From Patulibacter defluvii (GTDB lineage Bacteria > Actinomycetota > Thermoleophilia > Solirubrobacterales > Solirubrobacteraceae), in assembly GCF_034096925.1 (NCBI RefSeq), contig NZ_JAWZSQ010000002.1:310001-374000 (forward strand): a DNA stretch of 64,000 nt, given 5' to 3'. Each line of letters starts with the position of its first letter. Positions within the stretch are counted from its first letter, which is position 1. The translations under genes were made by a program, and so were the position numbers. Below the pieces are notes generated by a model, which saw only the letters and a program-made list of their open reading frames with translations, searched no databases and was not told where the DNA came from. Below, one piece after another: positions 58,511 to 64,000 of the stretch.

Positions 58511-58861
58511 TCACAGCAGCCGCAGCAGCGTGCGGACGCCGACCGCGCGGGCGCCGCGGTCGCCGACCCGGCCGACCAGCTCGCGGTCGGACGTGACGAT
58601 CAGGTCGTCGGGACCGGCGAGGGCGGCGATCGCGTCGTCGGCGGAGGGGGCGAAGCGGACGTCGGCGACGGTCGCCGGCAGCTCGTGGGGGCGGCCGTCG
58701 AAGACCACCACCGGCGGCCCGGCGACCGCGAGCCCGGCCTCGATCGTGTCCGCGGCGGCGTCGATCTCGCGCACCAGCCGGCGGCGGGCGGCGGGCCGGT
58801 CGCGCCACCAGCCGTCGGGCCGGGCACCCATCACGTTCGAGCCGTCGACGATCAGCCGCAC
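58511..58861 (-). CDS. NYN domain (PIN-like) putative RNase
   Basis: 116 residues. The N-terminal LIVDGSNVMGARPDGWWRD is the YacP/NYN signature; later VVVFDGRPHELP, FAPSADDAIAAL and LIVTSDRELVGRV supply the other acidic residues of a PIN-like nuclease centre. It may cleave structured RNA. The GTG start is supported by a GAAGAT box (58873-58868) six bases upstream; longer readings are Arg/Pro-rich shadows. Confidence 0.8.
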   Translation of the reverse strand: MRLIVDGSNVMGARPDGWWRDRPAARRRLVREIDAAADTIEAGLAVAGPPVVVFDGRPHELPATVADVRFAPSADDAIAALAGPDDLIVTSDRELVGRVGDRGARAVGVRTLLRLL

Positions 58862-58884
58862 GGCCCGATCTTCGCGGCTGGCGG

Positions 58885-59301
58885 TCAGAAGCGGCGGACG
58901 CCGCCATTGACGAGCACGAAGCCGTGGCCGTCGCGGTTGCGGCAGGTCAGGCCGCTGGCGCTGCGGATCGTGCAGCTGATGCCGCGGGCCTTGCGGCGCG
59001 GCTGCCAGCGGTCGCCGTAGTGGAGCGTGCGGCGGGCGGTGGTGTAGCCGGGGTAGTCGCCGCGCTCGCCGTAGCGGGCGCGGCCGCGCGGCTTGAGGGC
59101 GATGTACGGGTCGAGCTCGCCGATCCGGCGCAGGTAGCTGGCCGAGCACTCGATCCCGCCGCCGTACTGGACGGCGTAGCAGCGGATCAGCTTGGTCGGC
59201 GAGACGATGTTGTCGGCGTGGACGGTGCGGGCCTCGGCGGCGGCGGCCGGGCCCAGCAGCGCGGCGGCGGTCAGGGCGGCGATGGTGCGGACGCGGAGCA
59301 T
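58885..59301 (-). CDS. Secreted protein with DUF6636-like C terminus
   Basis: 138 residues. Signal peptide about 1-22 (AALTAAALLGPAAAAEA). The C-terminal segment ISCTIRSASGLTCRNRDGHGFVL is the conserved pattern of DUF6636-type secreted proteins; four Cys may form two disulphides. A GATGCT box lies six bases before the ATG. Function unknown. Confidence 0.75.
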   Translation of the reverse strand: MLRVRTIAALTAAALLGPAAAAEARTVHADNIVSPTKLIRCYAVQYGGGIECSASYLRRIGELDPYIALKPRGRARYGERGDYPGYTTARRTLHYGDRWQPRRKARGISCTIRSASGLTCRNRDGHGFVLVNGGVRRF

Positions 59302-59371
59302 GGCGAGAGCATCGCGCCCCGCTGACGTGCCGTCGATCGTCCGCGCGGGGGAGTCGCCTCCCCCGGAGCGG

Positions 59372-60292
59372 CTAGCGGAAGCGCAGGGCCAGCCGCTGAC
59401 CGGGCACCCGGACCGTCACCCGCCCGCGACCGGCGCGGCGCAGGCGGACGCTGAACCGCTGGTCGCGGTTGGCCCGCCGGCGGACGACGACGTCGCGCGA
59501 GCGCTCGCCCTGGACGACGTGGACGCGGATCCGGACCTTGCCGCTGGCACCGGGCCAGGCGATCCGCACCCGCAGCCGCAGCGAGCGGCCGTGGCGGCGG
59601 GCGTGGAGCCGCAGCCCGGAGGCGCGGCCGACCGGGTCGGCGGGCGTTCCGGAGGGCGAGCCGCTTCCGGAGCGGTCGGGATCGGTGGCGGCCGGCGACG
59701 CGGGCGAGCGCGGGCAGCCGGCGGCCTGCCCGCCGGGCCGGGCGACGTGCAGCGGCCGGGCGACGACGAGCACCCAGGTCGGCCCGGGCACGGCTCCGAC
59801 GCCGCCGGTGGCGATCCCGACGCCGATCTCGGTCGCCTCGCTGCCGACCAGGTTGGCGCAGTGCCCGGCGCTCGACAGCCAGCCGGCGAGCACCGCCCGC
59901 GGCGTCGCCTGGCCGGCGGCGATGTTCTCCCCGACCGCCGACCACGAGTAGCCGGTCGCGCTGACCCGGTCGGCCGCCGTCGCCCCGAACGGCGCCGGCG
60001 CGGGAGCGGTGTGGTCGAAGTAGCCGCGGCCGACCATGTCGTCGGCGTGGCGCTGGGCGGCGAGCGCCAGCCGCGCCTCGGCGGTCAGCGCGGGCAGGCC
60101 GACCGCGGCCCGCTCGTGGCGGACCAGGCAGCGGACGGCGGCCGCGGCCTTCGCCGTCCCGATCGACGCCGGCCGCCCGTCGGCCCCCGGGCAGGCGGTC
60201 GCCGCACCGGCGCCCGGAGCGCCGGCCAGCCCGGCGGCGACGGCCGCGCCGGTCAGCCCCAGTGCGGTGGAGAACGGCAGCCGACGACCCAT
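59372..60292 (-). CDS. Secreted CAP-domain protein with basic C-terminal domain, copy 1
   Basis: 306 residues. Signal peptide about 1-30, then a bacterial CAP (SCP/PR1) domain: VRHERAAVGLPAL, the first His in QRHADDMVGRGYFDH, GENIAAG and the late His in SSAGHCANL. The C terminus (about 210-306) is an Arg-rich, strand-patterned domain (LRLRVRIAW, VRIRVHVV, RFSVRLRRAG). TAGGCT (60304-60299) lies six bases before the ATG. Tandem paralogue at 60332-61315. Confidence 0.85.
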   Translation of the reverse strand: MGRRLPFSTALGLTGAAVAAGLAGAPGAGAATACPGADGRPASIGTAKAAAAVRCLVRHERAAVGLPALTAEARLALAAQRHADDMVGRGYFDHTAPAPAPFGATAADRVSATGYSWSAVGENIAAGQATPRAVLAGWLSSAGHCANLVGSEATEIGVGIATGGVGAVPGPTWVLVVARPLHVARPGGQAAGCPRSPASPAATDPDRSGSGSPSGTPADPVGRASGLRLHARRHGRSLRLRVRIAWPGASGKVRIRVHVVQGERSRDVVVRRRANRDQRFSVRLRRAGRGRVTVRVPGQRLALRFR

Positions 60293-60331
60293 CGCTCCAG
60301 CCTAGACGGCGGTGGGGCGCGCCCCAACCCC

Positions 60332-61315
60332 TTACCCGAACCGCAGCGTCTGCCGGACGCGGGCCGCGCGGATCGTGACCGCGCCGCCGGCCGCCCGCCG
60401 CAGCCGCAGCCGCATCCGCTGGGCGCCGGCGCGGCGGCGGACGTCGAGGGCGCCGCCGGCTCGGCCGTGCTGGCGGACCCGGATCCGGACCCGCACGCGC
60501 CCGCGGGAAGCGGCCGCGTCGGGGACCGTCACGCGCAGGCGCAGCGTCCGGCCGCGGCGGCGAGCGGCGACGGCCAGCAGCGGTCGCCGGTCGCCCGCAT
60601 CGCGGGTGGTGGTGACGGGCGCGGCGACGGGGGCGCCCGCGGGAGCGGCAGGACGGGCCCAGGGCATCGCCTCGCCGGGCGGCATCGGCCCGTCGACCGG
60701 GGCCGGGACGGCGGGGGCGCGGGGGCAGGGCGGATCGCCGTCGTCCGATCCGGCGCTGCCCGCGGGCCGGGTCAGCTCCTGGACCCATGCGGGCGCGGGC
60801 GGGCCGTCCTCCTGCTCCGGCCCGGTCGCGATCCCGAAGCCGACCGCGGTCACCTGGGTCCACATGATGCTCTGGCAGTGGCCGCGGCTGGCCAGCCACT
60901 CGCGCATCACCCAGCGCGGCGTCCGCTGGCCGGCGGCGATGTTCTCGCCGAGTGCCGCCCAGGCGAAGCCGGCCGCCTCGACCCGGTCGGGCGGGCGGGT
61001 TCCGAACGGGGCCGGCGCGGGGGCGTCGTGGGAGAAGTAGCCGCGGGTCAGCATGTCCTCGGTGTGCCGCTGGGCGGCCAGCGCCAGGCGCGCGTCGGGA
61101 CGCAGGGCGGGCAGCCCGGCGGCCATCCGCTCGTGGTTGGTCAGGCAGACGAGGGCGGCGACGGTCGCGTCGTGGCCGAGCGCCGCCGGATCGCCGTCGG
61201 CTCCGGGGCAGGCGGTCGCGGCGGGGGCGACGGCCGGCAGCAGCACGCCGGTGGCCAGCGCGCCGGCGAGCGCCAGCGGGAGCGTCGGGAGCGGGATGCG
61301 CCGGGACCGGGCCAT
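60332..61315 (-). CDS. Secreted CAP-domain protein with basic C-terminal domain, copy 2
   Basis: 327 residues, same plan as the neighbour: signal peptide, ACPGADGDP start of the mature chain, CAP motifs TNHERMAAGLPAL, QRHTEDMLTRGYFSHDAP, GENIAAGQ and SRGHCQSI, a Pro/Ala linker and an Arg-rich strand domain (LRLRVTVPDA, VRVRIRVRQHG). The linker is longer than in copy 1. A TACACT box (61352-61347) is a candidate promoter. Confidence 0.85.
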   Translation of the reverse strand: MARSRRIPLPTLPLALAGALATGVLLPAVAPAATACPGADGDPAALGHDATVAALVCLTNHERMAAGLPALRPDARLALAAQRHTEDMLTRGYFSHDAPAPAPFGTRPPDRVEAAGFAWAALGENIAAGQRTPRWVMREWLASRGHCQSIMWTQVTAVGFGIATGPEQEDGPPAPAWVQELTRPAGSAGSDDGDPPCPRAPAVPAPVDGPMPPGEAMPWARPAAPAGAPVAAPVTTTRDAGDRRPLLAVAARRRGRTLRLRVTVPDAAASRGRVRVRIRVRQHGRAGGALDVRRRAGAQRMRLRLRRAAGGAVTIRAARVRQTLRFG

Positions 61316-61417
61316 CTGCCGATCGCGTCGGCGTCCGGCCGCCGCGAGTGTACCCCGTCTCGCTCCGTCTAGAACATCTGCCCAGTGGCGGCTAGATCAT
61401 CCGTTGAGGCATCGCGA

Positions 61418-62038
61418 TCACGGCCGCGCCTCGTCGTCGATCGCCGCGACCGTCCGCCGGAACTCGTCGAGGGCGACGGCGGCGCCCGGCCCGAGGTCGT
61501 CGCGGCGGGCCTCGAACGCGCGCGCCAGCGAGCGGTAGTACCAGCGCACCTGGTCGCCGCCGCCGGCCGCGAAGCGGTGCCAGAGGTCGTCGCCGTGCAG
61601 CCGCAGGTCGAGCAGGATCGAGCGCGCGTTGTGCAGCTTGTCGGCCAGCGAGACCCGCAGCTCGTCGGGTCGCTTGTGGGCGATCGCGTCCAGGTAGGCC
61701 TGCTTGCGCGGCCGCCAGGGACCCTTCGGGCCGGCACCGTCGACGCTGTCGCTGTTGGCCAGCACGATCCGGGCGACGTCGGGGCCGAAGCGGCGCTCGA
61801 TCTCGTCGCGGGCGGCCAGGCCGCCGCCGTCCTCGACCACGTCGTGCAGCAGCGCGCCGATCGCCTCGTCCTCCGAGGCCTCCATCTCCAGCACGATCGC
61901 CGCGACGGCCAGCAGGTGGGCGACGTAGGGGACGGCGGTGCCCTTGCGCAGCTGCGGCCGGTGGTGCTCGGTGGCGTAGTGCAGCGCCTCGTCGAAGCGC
62001 GCGGTCAGCAGCGGCGTGTCGGTGTACTTCTCGGGCAT
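61418..62038 (-). CDS. HD-domain (p)ppGpp hydrolase-like (small SpoT/MESH1 type) protein
   Basis: 206 residues. Metal/catalytic pattern of RelA/SpoT-type hydrolases: a His in VPYVAHLLAVAAIVLE, HD in ALLHDVVEDGGG and Asp in VSLADKLHNARSILLDLR. No synthetase domain. It may hydrolyse (p)ppGpp or a related nucleotide and act in the stringent response. A GAGGCT box lies eight bases before the ATG. Confidence 0.8.
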   Translation of the reverse strand: MPEKYTDTPLLTARFDEALHYATEHHRPQLRKGTAVPYVAHLLAVAAIVLEMEASEDEAIGALLHDVVEDGGGLAARDEIERRFGPDVARIVLANSDSVDGAGPKGPWRPRKQAYLDAIAHKRPDELRVSLADKLHNARSILLDLRLHGDDLWHRFAAGGGDQVRWYYRSLARAFEARRDDLGPGAAVALDEFRRTVAAIDDEARP

Positions 62039-62083
62039 CGACCGCCAGCCTCGCCGACGGCGGGGACGGACGCGCGCGGGCCG

Positions 62084-62773
62084 CTAGCGCTGGGGCGAGT
62101 CGAGCGCGGCCAGCCGCTCGTCGGCGTCGGTCGCCTCGCCGCCGTCGGCCTCCAGCTCGATCGCCCGCCGGTAGGCGGCGCGGGCCTCGGCCAGCTCCCC
62201 GATCGCCTCGGCGGCGCGGCCGTACCAGCACCAGTTCCAGGTGCCCATCGGAGCGATCTCGGTGTAGTGGCGCAGGTGCCGGTAGGCCTCGGTCGAGCGG
62301 CCCAGCTCCAGCAGCGTGTAGCCGAGCGCGAAGTGGGCCATCGAGTCGCCGGCCTCCAGGCAGTGGCGCCAGCGCTCGACGGCCGCCTCGCCCTCGACGT
62401 CGGCGGCCATCGCGAAGATCGAGCGGTTGATCGAGTCGTGGCCGTCGAAGTGGCTGCGCGCGGCCAGCACGATCTCGCCTGCGCTGGCGTCGACCAGGCC
62501 CAGGACCGGGGCGTCGAAGCGCGGCTCGCCCCAGATCGCGGCCACCTCCGGCGCGTCCTCGTCGAACTGCGGGAAGTCCTCGATCGCGAAGCCCACGATC
62601 CGCCCGCCCGGCTCCTCCGCCAGGTACGCGAACGACTCGCTCAGCGGCTGCCAGCAGTCCTCCGGCTGGTCCTCCGTCACGCGCCCGAACTCGACGGCCC
62701 GCAGCCAGTCGAAGTCGGCGTCGTGGTTCAGGTAGAGGCGCGGGCGCGGGCTCACCGGCATAGGGTCGCGCAT
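62084..62773 (-). CDS. Tetratricopeptide-like protein of unknown function
   Basis: 229 residues (ATG 62761 is an alternative start). The N-terminal half (YLNHDADFDWLRAVEFG, LAEEPGGRIVGFAIEDF, VLGLVDASAGEIVLAARSHF) looks like an alpha/beta domain; the C-terminal half (about 125-225) has TPR-like helices (AHFALGYTLLELGRSTEAY, NWCWYGRAAEAIGELAEARA). It may be a scaffold. No family assigned with certainty. Confidence 0.65.
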   Translation of the reverse strand: MRDPMPVSPRPRLYLNHDADFDWLRAVEFGRVTEDQPEDCWQPLSESFAYLAEEPGGRIVGFAIEDFPQFDEDAPEVAAIWGEPRFDAPVLGLVDASAGEIVLAARSHFDGHDSINRSIFAMAADVEGEAAVERWRHCLEAGDSMAHFALGYTLLELGRSTEAYRHLRHYTEIAPMGTWNWCWYGRAAEAIGELAEARAAYRRAIELEADGGEATDADERLAALDSPQR

Positions 62774-62812
62774 CGGCGACCCGGGCTGGTTGGGAAGCGG
62801 TTTCGGCGCCGC

Positions 62813-63244
62813 TCAGCCGTTCAGCGCCTCGCGCACGAGCGCCGAGACGCGCTTGCCGTCGGCCTGCCCGCCGACCGCGGCCATCACCAGCTTCATCACC
62901 GCGCTCATGTCCTTCGGCGAGCTGGCGCCGGACTCGGCGATCGCGGCGGCGACCTGCTCGCGGAGGGCGTCGTCGGACAGCTCCTGCGGCAGGTAGGCGG
63001 CGATCAGCTCGGCCTCGCGCCGCTCGGCCGCCTCCAGCTCCGGGCGGTCGGCGTCGGCGTAGGTGTCGGCCGACTCGATCCGCCGCTTGCGCTCGCGCCG
63101 GAGGACGGCGATCTCGTCGCCCTTGCCCTCCTTGGCGTCCTTCTGGAGCTCGGAGAGGAGCAGCCGCAGCGCCTGGACGCGGTCCTTCTCGCCGGCCTTC
63201 ATCGCGGCGGTGACGTCGCTCTTGACCTGCTCGGTGATGCTCAC
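62813..63244 (-). CDS. GatB/YqeY family protein
   Basis: 143 residues. Lys/Glu-rich helical start (TEQVKSDVTAAMKAGEKDRV) and C-terminal YQEY-type segment (LIAAYLPQELSDDALREQV and GKRVSALVREALNG) match YqeY, related to the tail domain of GatB amidotransferase. It likely binds tRNA or assists aminoacylation; the precise role is unknown. TAGGCT (63256-63251) lies six bases before the GTG. Confidence 0.9.
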   Translation of the reverse strand: MSITEQVKSDVTAAMKAGEKDRVQALRLLLSELQKDAKEGKGDEIAVLRRERKRRIESADTYADADRPELEAAERREAELIAAYLPQELSDDALREQVAAAIAESGASSPKDMSAVMKLVMAAVGGQADGKRVSALVREALNG

Positions 63245-63284
63245 GGATCGAGCCTACGCCAGCCGCCGGCCGCCCCGCCGGGCC

Positions 63285-63319
63285 GTGACGTTCCGGTCGA
63301 CCGGCGACCGGAACGTCAC
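63285..63319. repeat. 35-bp palindromic element, copy 2 (perfect)
   Basis: Arms GTGACGTTCCGGTCG (63285-63299) and CGACCGGAACGTCAC (63305-63319) pair perfectly around a 5-nt loop. It lies 14 bases after the end of the OsmC gene and upstream of the GatB/YqeY promoter, so it is placed as the OsmC terminator. It matches the element at 52375-52409. Confidence 0.7.
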
Positions 63320-63332
63320 CGCCGAGGCGCGC

Positions 63333-63758
63333 TCAGCCGGCGAGCGTCGCCTCGAGCGTGATCTCGGGCACGCCGGCCAGCGCGCGCGAGATCACGCAGC
63401 CGGCCTTGGCGGCGGCGGCCTGCTGCTGGAAGGTGGCCTCGTCGATGCCGGGCACGACGCCGACCGTGGTCAGCGCGATCGCGGTGATCGTGGGGCCGTT
63501 CTCGGTCTGGCGGAGGGTGACCTTCGCGTCCGTCTTGACCGACTCGACCGGGGTGCCGGCCTCGGCGAGGATGTGCGACAGCGCCATCGAGAAGCAGGAC
63601 GCGTGGGCGCCAGCCAGCAGCTGCTCGGGGTTGGCGCCGGGGCCGTCCTCGAACCGCGACTTGAACGAGAACTCGCCGCTGATGGTGTCGCCGGCGGTGA
63701 ACGTGCCGCTGCCGGACTTCAGATCGCCGTTCCACTCGGCGTGACCCTTGGCGGGCAT
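63333..63758 (-). CDS. OsmC family peroxiredoxin
   Basis: 141 residues. The two redox cysteines lie in GAHASCFSMAL and KAGCVISRAL, about 65 residues apart, typical of OsmC. It begins PAKGHAEWNGDLKSGSGTF as in OsmC proper rather than Ohr. It detoxifies organic peroxides. The ATG at 63758 has GGAGG upstream. TAGGCT (63799-63794) is the -10 box with a leader of about 30 nt. Confidence 0.92.
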   Translation of the reverse strand: MPAKGHAEWNGDLKSGSGTFTAGDTISGEFSFKSRFEDGPGANPEQLLAGAHASCFSMALSHILAEAGTPVESVKTDAKVTLRQTENGPTITAIALTTVGVVPGIDEATFQQQAAAAKAGCVISRALAGVPEITLEATLAG

Positions 63759-63882
63759 GGGTGCCTCCTCGATCGCTGATGGGCTGCCGTGCGAGCCTAA
63801 CCCGCCGCGACACGCGGCCCGTGAGCAGGCGGGGAACCGCCGATCGGCACCGCCGGCGGATGGTCGGCGTAGGGTGGTCTCC

Positions 63883-64000
63883 ATGCGTGAGGTGACCAGG
63901 AGGGGCGGTCGGCGGCGCCGGACCGCGGCGTGCGCGACGGCGTTGGTGACGATCGCGACGCTGGGGCCGGCCGCGGTCGCGACCAGCGCGGCGTCGGCGG
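63883..64000 (+). CDS. Start of a secreted protein (3' end outside window)
   Basis: 39 visible codons: an Arg-rich start (TRRGGRRRRTAA) followed by a hydrophobic Ala/Thr/Val stretch typical of an export signal. TAGGGT (63870-63875) lies seven bases before the ATG. The mature protein is beyond the window, so no function can be given. Confidence 0.65.
   Translation, partial: MREVTRRGGRRRRTAACATALVTIATLGPAAVATSAASA

Overview
The window is a very GC-rich, gene-dense chromosomal segment with about 65 protein genes and no tRNA, rRNA or CRISPR array that I could find. Third codon positions are almost all G or C. Mce-type lipid transporter genes, a cytochrome bd operon with its CydDC exporter, a cholesterol-oxidase-like GMC enzyme, a DUF6636 secreted protein, CAP-domain secreted proteins and Actinobacteria-style leaderless promoters (a TAnnnT box 6-8 nt before the start codon) together suggest an actinobacterium, probably of the Thermoleophilia/Solirubrobacterales type. 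That placement is inference, not read from a marker gene.

Layout. 1-3441: the 3' end of an mce operon. 3.5-7.9 kb: a PfkB sugar kinase, a thioesterase/BtrH-like pair divergent from a TetR regulator, and a secreted glycosidase-like protein. 7.9-13.7 kb: cydABDC on the minus strand. 13.9-15.9 kb: a LysR regulator divergent from a quinone oxidoreductase across a perfect 29-bp palindrome. 15.9-20.3 kb: a secreted protein, a DEAD-box helicase, a zinc-ribbon membrane protein and a cyclophilin. 20.6-24.9 kb: two paralogous aldehyde dehydrogenases, a Cys-repeat protein and a VOC protein. 24.9-30.2 kb: a HAD/phosphotransferase pair, SixA-like and Fpg/Nei-like proteins, and a GMC oxidoreductase. 30.1-43.5 kb: two MDR oxidoreductases, a Bcp-type peroxiredoxin, methionine aminopeptidase, a pentapeptide protein, an ion transporter, HAD, Bax-inhibitor and flippase-like membrane proteins, a methyltransferase, a sugar dehydrogenase and an ArsC-like phosphatase. 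43.5-49.6 kb: an FAD oxidase, a hydroxyacid-oxoacid transhydrogenase, a succinate-semialdehyde dehydrogenase and a second GMC oxidoreductase. 49.7-57.1 kb: a cyclase-P450-TetR operon, a second glycosidase-like protein, an HD protein, a potassium channel, a GntR regulator and an enoyl-CoA hydratase. 57.1-64.0 kb: mostly small secreted, regulatory and stress proteins on the minus strand.

How genes appear to work together. (1) Both aldehyde dehydrogenases at 20.6-23.9 kb and the GMC oxidase at 28.4 kb carry the same operator-like sequence (core TGACGCC-N3-GTCA), which suggests one repressor controlling an alcohol-to-aldehyde-to-acid pathway. (2) The genes at 43.5-47.9 kb fit a 4-hydroxybutyrate route: transhydrogenase to succinic semialdehyde plus D-2-hydroxyglutarate, FAD oxidase to recycle the latter, and a dehydrogenase to give succinate. 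(3) The cyclase-P450-TetR genes overlap and share one promoter with a TetR-type palindrome between its -35 and -10 boxes.

The most unusual single gene is the minus-strand protein at 23904-24404: twelve hexapeptides of left-handed beta-helix type followed by eleven cysteines spaced exactly three residues apart.
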